A DNA stretch of 64,000 nucleotides, taken from assembly GCF_001028705.1 (NCBI RefSeq), contig NZ_CP011770.1:3479807-3543806 (forward strand). The letters are read 5' to 3'. The number at the start of each line of letters is the position of its first letter. The stretch's first letter is position 1. Below are positions 8,926 to 16,794 of the stretch, in pieces. The position numbers and the translations under genes were made by a program. This DNA is from Croceicoccus naphthovorans (GTDB lineage Bacteria; Pseudomonadota; Alphaproteobacteria; Sphingomonadales; Sphingomonadaceae). The notes below the pieces were generated by a model, which was not told the origin of the DNA, did no database searches, and worked only from the letters and a program-made list of their open reading frames with translations.

Positions 8926-9228
8926 CTCTTCGAGCTCTGCGAGTACCTCTGTTGATGGAAACATGCCTGTGTCTCGAAGATCGCCCCGCGTAGACGAAAG
9001 GGCCGAAGGATAGACCGGCTCATCAACCGTCCTTCATGCCCGACCGTAAGCCAATCCGGCTTTCCTGAGCGAACCTGTCTGAACCAGGTCAGCTGAGGAA
9101 CCGCAACCCGTTCCTTTCCGGCCGTGTTGCCCGCCTTGCGGGCGGCCCGCACCACCCGTCATGAACCGGTTTCCCTTGGCCCTGCCGGGCCCGCGGTGCA
9201 GTCCTCCCATGCCCTGCTTCTCATCGAC
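8926..9228. other. Intergenic stretch upstream of ssb
   Basis: This gap of about 300 bases marks the change from the membrane-protein region to the mobile-element backbone. I see no convincing gene. Small GC-rich inverted repeats (such as CCCGCCTTGCGGG near 9129) occur but have no clear function. Confidence 0.4.
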
Positions 9229-9263
9229 GTTCGCAAGCCGGAAATGGTTTCCGGTTCGCAAGC
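9229..9263 (+). promoter_or_regulatory. Palindrome bracketed by direct repeats in the ssb leader
   Basis: Two copies of GTTCGCAAGC (9229-9238 and 9254-9263) flank the inverted repeat CCGGAAA-TGG-TTTCCGG (9238-9254). The last copy ends one base before a TGAAGGAG ribosome site, and the ssb start is at 9280. The structure could be an operator or an RNA hairpin that regulates translation of the single-strand binding protein. The regulator is unknown. Confidence 0.5.
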
Positions 9264-9279
9264 TGAAGGAGAATTTATC

Positions 9280-9666
9280 ATGACCAATCTCGTTATCTTC
9301 ACCGGCCGCATTGCCCGCGATCCGGAAACCCGCGAAACCAAGGGCGGAACCAGCGTTACCGGGATCACTGTCGTCACCGATCGTCCTGCACGCGACAAGG
9401 ACGGCAAGACCTACAAGGACGAGAACGGCTACACCGCCAAGGACAGCGAATTCCACCGTGTGACCTGCTTCAACGGCCTCGCCAAGACCGTCGGTCAGTA
9501 CTGCTCGAAAGGCCAGCTGGTCTCGGTCCAGGGCCGCATCCATTATACCCAGTGGGAAGACCAGGACGGTGTGACGCGGTATGGTTCGGAGATCCTTGCC
9601 GACAAGGTCGATTTCCTCTCGCGGGCCAATGGCGGCGACAACCAGGACGCTCCTCCGATCGACTGA
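9280..9666 (+). CDS. ssb: Single-stranded DNA-binding protein (OB fold)
   Basis: The 128-residue protein has the N-terminal OB-fold signature of bacterial SSB (NLVIFTGRIARDPETR, then FHRVTCFNGLAKTVGQYCSKGQLVSVQGRI). It lacks the long glycine/proline tail of chromosomal SSB but ends in DNQDAPPID, somewhat like the usual acidic tip. The start at 9280 follows GAAGGAG; longer open frame upstream is not protein-like. Mobile elements often carry their own SSB for conjugative replication. A strong terminator follows. Confidence 0.9.
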   Translation: MTNLVIFTGRIARDPETRETKGGTSVTGITVVTDRPARDKDGKTYKDENGYTAKDSEFHRVTCFNGLAKTVGQYCSKGQLVSVQGRIHYTQWEDQDGVTRYGSEILADKVDFLSRANGGDNQDAPPID

Positions 9667-9691
9667 TCCGGCGCCATCGAACCAGCCAAAG

Positions 9692-9723
9692 GAGGCTCTG
9701 CCGGAAACGGCAGGGCCTCTTTC
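9692..9723 (+). terminator. Rho-independent terminator after ssb
   Basis: A 12-base stem (GAGGCTCTGCCG paired with CGGCAGGGCCTC, one G-T pair) closes a GAAA tetraloop and is followed by TTTC. It lies 25 bases after the ssb stop. Confidence 0.8.
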
Positions 9724-10067
9724 GCTGTACACACGTCCTTTCGCTCGGTCTTTTCTCCGGGGAATAGCCAGGCGCTGCCCGGAGGGCCCGACCCCTTATG
9801 GCAGCGATCATCTGAAACGGTCGTTTGAGGTGGACTGGATTGGCCTGGCTTACCGCATTTCCAGCATGATGGTCCCGCGCCGCCCGCATCAAGGACGGCA
9901 GGGGGCCCACCATTTTGCCCGCCGCCGGATTGCATCCGGCACCCGACAAAACCGTTTCCCCCTTGCGCCGCTTCGCGGTCGCCCTGTCAGGCGATCCTGT
10001 GACCCGGTCTGCCCGGGCCCATCGGCCAACCTCCTGTCGTCTCGCGACAGATTTCAGGAGGATTATC
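9724..10067. other. Intergenic stretch with short hairpins
   Basis: About 340 bases hold no credible gene. A GCCGGA/TCCGGC repeat lies near 9924-9941. A six-base stem (CTGTCG at 10034-10039, CGACAG at 10045-10050) lies just before the ribosome site of the next gene and may affect its translation. Confidence 0.4.
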
Positions 10068-10289
10068 ATGACCTATTTCACGAAATGCACACTGCCTTCG
10101 CGCAATTATTTCGAGGCTCTGGAAACAGCTGAGCAACGGGCCTTGCACAGCTTCTTCGACCAGCATGTTATCGAGGATGACGAACTCGGATATCGCGCGG
10201 TCGACGAAGGCGACTACAACGCGTTGCCACCGCATCTTGCGATCCGGGTCGTTCATACCGTCCATGGCGGAATGCTCGACGAATTCTGA
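10068..10289 (+). CDS. Small conserved mobile-element protein
   Basis: The 73-residue acidic protein (starts MTYFTKCTLPSRNYFEAL, ends VHTVHGGMLDEF) has no recognised domain. A strong AGGAGG ribosome site precedes ATG 10068, and a clear terminator follows, so it is probably a real single-gene unit. Its place beside ssb and repA suggests an element-maintenance role, but this is only inference. Confidence 0.65.
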   Translation: MTYFTKCTLPSRNYFEALETAEQRALHSFFDQHVIEDDELGYRAVDEGDYNALPPHLAIRVVHTVHGGMLDEF

Positions 10290-10299
10290 GACATTCGGC

Positions 10300-10333
10300 A
10301 GGGCAGGGGCCAGCAGCGGTTCCTGCCCTTTTC
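10300..10333 (+). terminator. Rho-independent terminator
   Basis: A perfect eight-base stem (AGGGCAGG at 10300-10307, CCTGCCCT at 10322-10329) is followed by TTTC. It lies ten bases after the stop of the small gene at 10068. Confidence 0.75.
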
Positions 10334-10860
10334 TCGTGTTTCCGTAGCTGAGCGCTAGGGTCAAGATGTCGATCCAGAAGAAACCGGCGTTTCTCCGAAT
10401 ATCAGCCTGGCCCACGGGCCTTCGGGATATGTCGAGCGGGGCTGGGGACGCACTCTGTCCCGCGCATCTGGCGATGCGCTCCTGAGGGTGCGGCATTATG
10501 CGTTCCGGGGCCCCGCACGCACTTGCGAACCGGCAGCGGGTCGGGCGAGCGGGAAGCTACGGCCGCGACAGGCCCCGCTTGCCTTGCTTCCCACAGGCCC
10601 TTGGCCGCTGCCTCTATCGCAGGTGCGGCATCTTTTTCGGACCTTTCGGCATTGCAGCCGAAAGCCTGCCGGGCGGCGCAGGAGCGTCGGGCCCTGCACG
10701 GATGCCGCCCTTCCTCGATCCTGCCGAGCTCATGATCGGTAGGGGCGACAAATCCGAACGCAGCATCGTGTCGCTCCCCCCATTGCCAGGGCATGCGCCA
10801 TCACCCTCCGCAATCAGCGGCAGTTAGCCGCAGCCACCCGAGCCTCTTGGAGCTAACCCC
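10334..10860. other. GC-rich intergenic stretch before the HTH-repA unit
   Basis: More than 500 bases hold no convincing gene in either strand. It contains a perfect eight-base inverted repeat with a six-base loop (CTTTCGGC-attgca-GCCGAAAG, 10643-10664) and a smaller GCGGC/GCCGC repeat near 10817-10831. The region should hold the promoter of the HTH-repA genes. An origin or transfer site is possible, but no diagnostic sequence is recognised. Confidence 0.45.
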
Positions 10861-11133
10861 ATGCACGCCGTTCCCGATCCGGTCCGTCCCCGCTACCTGC
10901 GCACCCCAGATGCCGCGGTGCATCTGGGGCTTTCGCCGCGCACGCTCGAAAAGCACAGATGCTATGGAACAGGGCCGGTCTACCACAAGCTCGGCGGCCG
11001 CATCGTTTACCGGCCCGAAGATCTCGATGCCTGGGCCGAGCAGGGCTTGCGCCATTCGACCAGCGATCCGGGCAAGGGCGTCGTTCATCCTGCCAAGCGG
11101 ATCGACGGCTACACCGGTCCGGTCCGGCGCTGA
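10861..11133 (+). CDS. Small helix-turn-helix protein (excisionase/AlpA-like)
   Basis: The 90-residue protein has a MerR/excisionase-like DNA-binding fold: RYLRTPDAAVHLGLSPRTLEKHRCYGTGP, then an IVYRPEDLDAWAEQG wing near residues 46-62. Such genes commonly precede repA in alphaproteobacterial conjugative elements and may regulate it. GGAG at 10849 supports the start. repA follows after nine bases, so the two are probably one operon. Confidence 0.8.
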   Translation: MHAVPDPVRPRYLRTPDAAVHLGLSPRTLEKHRCYGTGPVYHKLGGRIVYRPEDLDAWAEQGLRHSTSDPGKGVVHPAKRIDGYTGPVRR

Positions 11134-11142
11134 GGCGGTACC

Positions 11143-12024
11143 ATGCGCTCCTTGAAGACATCGGACGGCGAGGCCGGACAGCTCGACCTGTTCGTCGGCG
11201 CGGGCAGCGACATCGCCGCGCGCGATGCGCAGGATCTGATGGCCTGGCCTTTCTTCAGCCTCGCCAAGTCGAAGCGAGTGAAGCCGATCGACTTTCGCAT
11301 GGGCGAGGTCGCCATTCTGGTCGAAGCGACCGCCGAACATGGCATGGCCACCATCTGGGACGCCGATGTACTGATCTGGGTAGCGAGCCAGATCGTCGAG
11401 GCGCGCGATGCCGGCAAAGCCACCTCGCGCCTTATCGCGGCGACGCCCCATGAAATCCTTACCTTCACCCGGCGAGGAACGGGAAAAGCTGGCTACGAGC
11501 GCCTGAAGGCAGCGCTCGACCGCTTGCAGTCGACCAGCATTGCCACCTCCATCCGGCAGGCCGGAGCGCGGCGGCGCCGACGATTTTCCTGGATCAACGA
11601 ATGGCGCGAACGGCTCGATGACAACGGGCGCGCGCTCGGCATCGAAATGATCGTGCCAGACTGGCTCTACGAGGGCGTGCTCGATCGTGCGCTCGTCCTG
11701 ACTATCGACCCGGCCTATTTCGCGCTCACCGGCGGTCTCGAGCGCTGGCTCTATCGCATCGTGCGCAAACACGGCGGCAAACAGAAGGGCGGGTGGAGTT
11801 TCGACATTTCGCACCTGCATGCAAAGTCGGGTGCGCTCTCGCCATTGAAGCGTTTCGCATTCGAAGTGCGGGCCATCGTTCGCCGCCAGTCCCTCCCGGG
11901 CTACAGCCTCGCTCTTGAGCACCAGTTCGGCCGCGAGCGGCTCCTGTTCGTTGCAACGCCTGTCGATCCCTTCGCGGCCGCGCGGCGCCGCATCGGTCTG
12001 CCCCCTGTGGAAAAGGACGTGTGA
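11143..12024 (+). CDS. repA: Replication initiator protein RepA (RPA family)
   Basis: The 293-residue protein matches the RPA-type replication initiator family of alphaproteobacterial plasmids and ICEs. Visible signatures are DLMAWPFFSLAKSKR near residue 27, GMATIWDADVLIWVASQI near residue 66, and a winged-helix segment around FALTGGLERWLYRIVRKHGG near residue 196. It should bind iterons and start replication of the element. Iteron-like repeats lie exactly at its 3' end (12027-12091). The upstream HTH gene is nine bases away. No parA gene follows, which is unusual for this kind of locus. Confidence 0.88.
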   Translation: MRSLKTSDGEAGQLDLFVGAGSDIAARDAQDLMAWPFFSLAKSKRVKPIDFRMGEVAILVEATAEHGMATIWDADVLIWVASQIVEARDAGKATSRLIAATPHEILTFTRRGTGKAGYERLKAALDRLQSTSIATSIRQAGARRRRRFSWINEWRERLDDNGRALGIEMIVPDWLYEGVLDRALVLTIDPAYFALTGGLERWLYRIVRKHGGKQKGGWSFDISHLHAKSGALSPLKRFAFEVRAIVRRQSLPGYSLALEHQFGRERLLFVATPVDPFAAARRRIGLPPVEKDV

Positions 12025-12026
12025 TG

Positions 12027-12091
12027 TTCGGACTATCGGGAACCATGACGTTCGGACGATCGGGAACCCGATGCCCGGACTATCGGGAACC
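12027..12091 (+). repeat. Three iteron-like direct repeats
   Basis: Three 18-base repeats begin at 12027 (TTCGGACTATCGGGAACC), 12051 (one mismatch) and 12074 (two mismatches at the left end). Spacing is 24 and 23 bases, about two helical turns. A shortened GGGAACC follows the third. The array begins three bases after the repA stop and runs through the first codons of the next open frame. Position and spacing fit RepA-binding iterons that form the origin or autoregulate repA. The repeat unit was found by eye. Confidence 0.75.
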
Positions 12092-12713
12092 GGGAACCTG
12101 CGCGACTCGCCGGAAATGCAGCGCTCGCGAAGCCCTTAACAATGCTAACAAGGAATCTTCCAGATTCCTGCTAACACAGCCACGCCTGTGCAAAAGCGCA
12201 GCGCGCGCTTCGCTTCCGCCTCCGGAACCGGTCGACGCAGGTTCCGGTGATCCGCCACTCACGCATGTCACGCTGGTGTGGCGCGGCGGCGTCCAGGAAG
12301 ACTGGCTTCGGTTCGGCAAGCCCGTCGCCGGGCGTATCCTCGACCGCCGGACGCGCATCGAAAGCTATGCTCCGGGACAGGTCTTTGCCCTGGTTCGGTG
12401 GGTATCGAACGATTACGGGACCGTCCGCTCGGCACTTACGGTCGCCCGCGCCGTCGGTATTAGCGAGCCACTCACCACAATTCCGCAGGTCGATCCCGGT
12501 GCGCAAATCCTGCTCTCGGTGCGAAGCTGGCCAAAGGTTCGCCAGGTCTTTGCGCTGATCGATGCGATCGAGGACGTTGGCATCGATCCCTGCGATGTAG
12601 CTCCCGACCACTGGCATCATGTCCACAACAGGCTGGCAGGGGGCATGCAAGTACGTTCCTATTCCCCTGCGCGCCATCGCGACTGGCTGCGGCGGCGAAT
12701 GCTGCAATCATGA
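12045..12713 (+). CDS. DUF2840 protein of conjugative elements
   Basis: The conserved DUF2840 domain starts at about 12255 (LTHVTLVWRGG) and contains WLRFGKP, APGQVFALVRWVSNDYGT and DHWHHVHNRLAGG. Function is unknown; the family sits next to traF-like peptidase genes in conjugative modules. The frame is open from 12021, and the last plausible start before the domain is ATG 12045, which lies inside the iteron array. The N-terminal ~70 residues are therefore encoded partly by iterons and are unlike the family. Either an atypical start is used or the true start was lost. The end overlaps traF by four bases. Confidence 0.75.
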   Translation: MTFGRSGTRCPDYREPGTCATRRKCSAREALNNANKESSRFLLTQPRLCKSAARASLPPPEPVDAGSGDPPLTHVTLVWRGGVQEDWLRFGKPVAGRILDRRTRIESYAPGQVFALVRWVSNDYGTVRSALTVARAVGISEPLTTIPQVDPGAQILLSVRSWPKVRQVFALIDAIEDVGIDPCDVAPDHWHHVHNRLAGGMQVRSYSPARHRDWLRRRMLQS

Positions 12714-13291
12714 GGCGGCGCACCGCCTTTCTGGCAGGCATGGTCGCGGCAGCGACACTGGCCAGCATCGCAATCCCGCTCTCGCGACTTTTGGTCTGGA
12801 ACGTGACGGCCAGCGTGCCGGTTGGACTGTACTCAATCGGCGGAAAGACCGGTCTCCAGAGGGGCGACCGCGTCGCGATCGATCCTGCTTTCAGGCTGCA
12901 GAAATACCTCGCCTCGCGCGGCTATCTTCCTGCGGGCGTTCCGCTCATCAAGGAGGTTGCGGCGCTTGGCGGGGATACGGTCTGCCGGCGCGACCTGCTC
13001 ATCGAGATCAATGGGACACCTGCGGGCTCGGCGCGTCGGCGCGACAGCCTTGGACGCGAACTGCCCGTCTGGAAAGGATGCCGGACTATCGCTGCGGATG
13101 AACTGTTCGTGATGAACAGGCGCGCCCCCGGCAGCTTTGACGGGCGTTATTTCGGCCCGGTCGCACGCGCCGATGTCATCGGGCGCGCGCGGCCCGTCTG
13201 GACCAACGAAGCGGGCGACGGGGACTATGTCCTGCTCGCCTCGCCCGCCGACTTTCCCATTCCCAACGTAAATGATGGAGACGCACAATGA
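12710..13291 (+). CDS. traF: TraF-like S26-family signal peptidase
   Basis: The 193-residue inner-membrane serine peptidase has one N-terminal helix (residues 7-28), the nucleophile Ser35 in ASVPVGLY, and the general base Lys81 in PLIKEVAALGGD. It also has the family motif NRRAPGSFDGRYFGP near residue 133. TraF of plasmid RP4 cyclises and matures the TrbC pilin, so the trbC gene at 33306 is the likely substrate. It is translationally coupled to DUF2840 (ATGA overlap) and to DUF736. Confidence 0.9.
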   Translation: MRRRTAFLAGMVAAATLASIAIPLSRLLVWNVTASVPVGLYSIGGKTGLQRGDRVAIDPAFRLQKYLASRGYLPAGVPLIKEVAALGGDTVCRRDLLIEINGTPAGSARRRDSLGRELPVWKGCRTIAADELFVMNRRAPGSFDGRYFGPVARADVIGRARPVWTNEAGDGDYVLLASPADFPIPNVNDGDAQ

Positions 13292-13620
13292 CCTGTATCG
13301 GCACTTTTGCAGCCACACCCGACGGCTTTGAAGGGCGGCTGCAAACCCTGACCATCGACGCACCGCTGACCCTGGTGGCCGCCGACCCCGGCGACACCGA
13401 GAACGCCCCTGACTATCGCATCATGGCAGGTGAAGGCGAGGAAACCTACGAGGTGGGTGCAGGCTGGAAACATGTCGGCGACAAGGCAGGCAGTTTTGTC
13501 ACGCTCGTCATCGACGATCCGGTATTGCCTCGGCCCCTGCGCGCCAATCTGTTCAGTTCTGACGACCAGAACCATGTCCTTATATGGTCGCGCGGCGCGC
13601 GCCGCCCGGCAAAGGGCTGA
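13288..13620 (+). CDS. DUF736 family protein
   Basis: The 110-residue soluble protein matches DUF736: it starts IGTFAATPDGFEGRLQTL and has the central segment NAPDYRIMAGEGEETYEVGAGW. The ending SSDDQNHVLIWSRGARR also fits. The family is common in alphaproteobacterial conjugative elements; its role is unknown. The start overlaps the traF stop by four bases, and the next gene begins four bases after its stop. Confidence 0.88.
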   Translation: MTCIGTFAATPDGFEGRLQTLTIDAPLTLVAADPGDTENAPDYRIMAGEGEETYEVGAGWKHVGDKAGSFVTLVIDDPVLPRPLRANLFSSDDQNHVLIWSRGARRPAKG

Positions 13621-13624
13621 TTCC

Positions 13625-14305
13625 GTGCTCCGCCTGTATCTTCTGCAGGGACTCCTGGCCACCATGTGGGCGGCGAGTCCGGCACAGGTTTTTGCGCAAT
13701 CGGAGCAGTTTGTCCGAGCTTCCCAGCGCGTCGAGATTGCAGCGCATGTCAGCGAAGCATCTCAGCAATTCGGCATTCCCGAGCACTGGATCTACGCGGT
13801 GATCCGCGCCGAAAGTGCGGGCCGGGTGCGGGCGGTTTCCAGAGCAGGAGCGATGGGTCTCATGCAGCTCATGCCCGGAACCTGGTCGCGGCAGCGCGCC
13901 CGGTTCTCGCTCGGGCAAGACCCGTTCGACCCGCGCGATAACATTCTGGCCGGCACGTCTTACCTGCGCGAAATGTATGATCGCTACGGCGCGCAAGGTT
14001 TCCTCGCGGCATACAATGCAGGTCCGGGACGCTACGAAGACTGGCTTGCCGGACGGCGTTCGCTGCCACTCGAAACGCGCCGCTATGTCGCCCGGATTGC
14101 GCCGCTGTTGCAGTCCGAGCGCATGTTTGCGGCGGCGCCTCTACAAGCCAGGAATGTTCCGGCTGGCGCCTTGCAGCCTCCCGGCGCAGCGCGAAAAGAG
14201 TTGGACGAGGTGGCTATGCCCGGCCCCGCGGCGAACCCCTTCGCGCGACCGGAACAAGCCGCGCACGATCTATTCGCGCCCGTCTCGACGGCTTCCTCCC
14301 AATGA
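13625..14305 (+). CDS. Lytic transglycosylase (VirB1-like SLT domain)
   Basis: The product (226 residues from GTG 13625) has a signal peptide ending near VFAQS and a soluble lytic transglycosylase domain. The catalytic Glu63 lies in VIRAESAG, followed by GAMGLMQLMPGTW and AAYNAGPGRYEDW. It should open peptidoglycan locally so the trb channel can be assembled. The GTG is chosen because it lies four bases after the DUF736 stop and gives a full signal peptide; the frame extends further upstream but is not protein-like there. The C-terminal 60 residues are a Pro/Ala-rich tail. Confidence 0.88.
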   Translation: MLRLYLLQGLLATMWAASPAQVFAQSEQFVRASQRVEIAAHVSEASQQFGIPEHWIYAVIRAESAGRVRAVSRAGAMGLMQLMPGTWSRQRARFSLGQDPFDPRDNILAGTSYLREMYDRYGAQGFLAAYNAGPGRYEDWLAGRRSLPLETRRYVARIAPLLQSERMFAAAPLQARNVPAGALQPPGAARKELDEVAMPGPAANPFARPEQAAHDLFAPVSTASSQ

Positions 14306-14539
14306 AAGCGAGCCTCGCACCTTCGCGCAGCCATGCGTTCCCTGGCGAAAGCGGGCGAAGGACGGGAGGCTTGCGCACCAAAGGAAGGGAGGGATGGCGA
14401 GATAAAAGCAGCGCCGTCGGTCGGGCTGCAGGTGGTTGGTTTCGCGGGAAATTACGCGCCGTCTCTGCTGTAAGTCTGCAGGCGCTTGAACCGCAATCCT
14501 TAGGCTTTTCAATGCTGAAAGCGCCGTCTTCCGATTTTC

Positions 14540-16288
14540 TTGTCTGTGGCTGACGACGAATTCGACATCAGGCCGGGCCGGTCGAGAGACAGCGATGCGC
14601 GCGCCTATCGCAAGGCCGGTTCGCTGGTGGGACGCGTGCTGCAGGCCTCACGCCGGTCAGGCTATACACCGCTCGGGCGAGGCCGGGCAGGTGGCGGAAC
14701 CGGTCACTTGGGGCGCGGCAAACATGCTGCGTTCAGAGGCAGCCCCCATGCTTTCCAGCGGCGGGTCATCATCAAGGCGCGCGTCGTTCGTCATGGCGGC
14801 AGCCGCTTCCGCTCTGCACCGCTCGCTCGCCACATCGCCTATCTCGAACGCGACGGCGTCACCCGTGACGGATCGGATGCCCAGATGTTCGATGCCTCGT
14901 CGGATGAGGTCGATGGCGATGCCTTCGCCGCGCGCTGCGAAGACGACCGGCATCACTTCCGCTTCATCGTGTCGCCGGAAGACGCGAGCGAGATGGCTGA
15001 CCTGCGCGCTTTCACGCGCGAACTGCTTGAAGATATGGCGAGCGACCTCGACACCAGCCTCGACTGGGTAGCGGTCGATCACTGGAATACCGATAACCCG
15101 CACGTCCATGTTCTGGTCCGCGGAGTTGCCTCGGACGGCAGGGATCTGGTGATCGATCGCTCTTATATCAGCGAAGGCATGCGTGCCCGTGCCCAGGAGC
15201 GCGTCACTATCGAACTCGGGCCGCGCAGCGAGCGCGATATTCAGCTAGCGCTTCGCCGCGAGGTCGATGCCGAGCGCTGGACCTCACTCGACCGCCGGCT
15301 GCAAAAGCAACGCGACGATCTCGGCGTGGTCGATTTGTCCCCCGAAGTCGATGCGACACGCCGCAGCAACCGCGCATTCCTTATCGGCCGCGCACGAACG
15401 CTCGAACGCATGGGATTGGCCGAGCGGATCGGGGCGGCGCGCTGGACCTTGGCCGCAGATCTCGAACCGACATTGCGCGCGCTGGGCGAGCGCGGCGACA
15501 TCATCAAGACCTTGCACAAGGCGATGCGTGGACGCGGCGCACAAGGCGCCCTTGCATCCTTCGCGCTGCATGGAGAAGACGAGAACCGCCGGGTCATCGG
15601 AAGGTTGGTCGAGCGCGGTCTTCATGATGAGCTGACAGGCGAGGCTTATGCGATCGTCGAAGGAGTGGACGGGCGTGCGCATTATCTGCGTTTTCCCGAT
15701 CTGGACCAGACAAGCGATGCAGCACCCGGCGCCATCGTCGAGACAGGCGAATGGACCGACCGCAACGGGCGACGGCGCAGCAGCCTGCTGGTGCGTTCGG
15801 ACCTGCCGCTCGAGCGGCAGATTGACGCGCGCGGGGCGACCTGGCTCGACCGGCAGCTGCTGTCGGCACGAGCCGCGTCGCTGGGAGGCGGCTTCGGCAA
15901 TGAAGTCCGGAAGGCTCTTGACGAGCGCCGTGAATGGCTCGTCGATCAAAGTCTTGCGAAGCGACATGGTAGGAGCGTGACCTTGGTGCGCAACCTGCTC
16001 GGAACGCTCCGCAAGCAGGAACTGGACGCGGCAGGTAAAGCGCTGGCTGCGCGTCATGGTCGTCTGGCAAATCCGGTAACGGAAGGGGATCACATTTCCG
16101 GCATCTACCGCGAGCGCATTTCGCTGGCGTCGGGTCGCTTCGCCATGATCGATGACGGAGCGGGTTTCCAGCTCGTGCCCTGGAGGCAAGACCTCGAGCG
16201 GCATCTTGGAAAAGAAGTCGCTGGCAAGGTCCATGTGCGAGGCGGTGTCGACTGGAACTTTGCGCGCTCGCGCGGTCCGGCGGTTTGA
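14540..16288 (+). CDS. Conjugative relaxase with DUF3363 domain
   Basis: The 582-residue protein has an N-terminal relaxase domain of the VirD2-like type: a conserved KARVVRHGG stretch (about residue 80) and histidines His181 and His188-x-His190 in DHWNTDNPHVHVLVRG, the metal site. A DUF3363-type C-terminal part follows (AYAIVEGVDGRAHYLRF, later RFAMIDDGAGFQLVPWR). It should nick oriT and pilot the transferred strand. The start is unclear: TTG 14540 or GTG 14546, neither with a good ribosome site. The 234 bases upstream (14306-14539) contain no gene and are a natural place to seek oriT. Confidence 0.87.
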   Translation: MSVADDEFDIRPGRSRDSDARAYRKAGSLVGRVLQASRRSGYTPLGRGRAGGGTGHLGRGKHAAFRGSPHAFQRRVIIKARVVRHGGSRFRSAPLARHIAYLERDGVTRDGSDAQMFDASSDEVDGDAFAARCEDDRHHFRFIVSPEDASEMADLRAFTRELLEDMASDLDTSLDWVAVDHWNTDNPHVHVLVRGVASDGRDLVIDRSYISEGMRARAQERVTIELGPRSERDIQLALRREVDAERWTSLDRRLQKQRDDLGVVDLSPEVDATRRSNRAFLIGRARTLERMGLAERIGAARWTLAADLEPTLRALGERGDIIKTLHKAMRGRGAQGALASFALHGEDENRRVIGRLVERGLHDELTGEAYAIVEGVDGRAHYLRFPDLDQTSDAAPGAIVETGEWTDRNGRRRSSLLVRSDLPLERQIDARGATWLDRQLLSARAASLGGGFGNEVRKALDERREWLVDQSLAKRHGRSVTLVRNLLGTLRKQELDAAGKALAARHGRLANPVTEGDHISGIYRERISLASGRFAMIDDGAGFQLVPWRQDLERHLGKEVAGKVHVRGGVDWNFARSRGPAV

Positions 16289-16297
16289 GGAGCACCG

Positions 16298-16360
16298 GCA
16301 TCATAACGGAAATCTTGACAAACGCACCATATGATGCTTATAAACGCATCAGGAGATGCG
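16298..16360 (+). promoter_or_regulatory. Promoter and palindromic operator of the Xre-RES toxin-antitoxin unit
   Basis: TTGACA (16315-16320) and TATAAA (16339-16344), 18 bases apart, form a good sigma-70 promoter. Four GCATC/GATGC half-sites surround it: GCATCAT at 16298 pairs with ATGATGC at 16331, and CGCATC (16345-16350) pairs with GATGCG (16355-16360) around the AGGA of the ribosome site. This fits autoregulation by the antitoxin. Confidence 0.65.
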
Positions 16361-16362
16361 AT

Positions 16363-16794
16363 ATGGTAAGTGCAGCGATTCAGCATGCCGAAGCTCCCCC
16401 GGGGCTTCAGACCTTTGCAAGCGACGGTGATCGCAGCCGCCTCACCAGCGCTGCGGTAAAGGCCGTGCTGCGCCTCATTGGGGCCTGGGGTGCGAGCAAC
16501 GCTGAGGGCGCTGCGCTGCTCGGCGTGTCCGAAAGCACCTGGGACCGGATGAAAGCCGGAACCTGGGAAGGCTCGCTCGGTCAGGACCAGCTGACCCGCG
16601 CGTCGGCGCTGATCGGTCTGTTCAAGGGACTGCATCTGCTGTTCGCCAACGACATGGCCGATCGCTGGCCAAAGCTCGAAAACAGGGCCCCGTTGTTTGA
16701 TCGCCGCTCGCCCATCGGGGCGATGATCGAAGGCGGCATTCCGCGCATGCTGGAGACCAGACAATATATCGACGCGCTTCGTGGCGGGCTCTGA
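16363..16794 (+). CDS. Xre/ParS/MbcA-type antitoxin
   Basis: The 143-residue protein has a helix-turn-helix (SNAEGAALLGVSESTWDRMKAGTWEG) and the C-terminal region of the ParS/MbcA antitoxins (LFKGLHLLFANDMADRWPKLEN, then FDRRSPIGAMIEGGIPRMLETRQYIDALRGG). ATG 16363 is chosen because AGGAG lies seven bases upstream. It overlaps the RES toxin gene by 14 bases and should bind both the toxin and the operator upstream. It sits as a stabilising module within the transfer genes. Confidence 0.88.
   Translation: MVSAAIQHAEAPPGLQTFASDGDRSRLTSAAVKAVLRLIGAWGASNAEGAALLGVSESTWDRMKAGTWEGSLGQDQLTRASALIGLFKGLHLLFANDMADRWPKLENRAPLFDRRSPIGAMIEGGIPRMLETRQYIDALRGGL

Noticed and set aside
10498..10827. 109-residue frame in the gap before the HTH gene
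   Set aside because: No ribosome site, and open frames exist in several phases there, as expected from GC-rich non-coding DNA.
13430..13624. Upstream extension of the lytic transglycosylase
   Set aside because: This part overlaps DUF736 and is not protein-like; GTG 13625 directly gives a signal peptide.
14302..14553. 83-residue frame between the transglycosylase and the relaxase
   Set aside because: Basic, low-complexity product with no recognisable domain, overlapping the relaxase start; more likely leader DNA that could include oriT.
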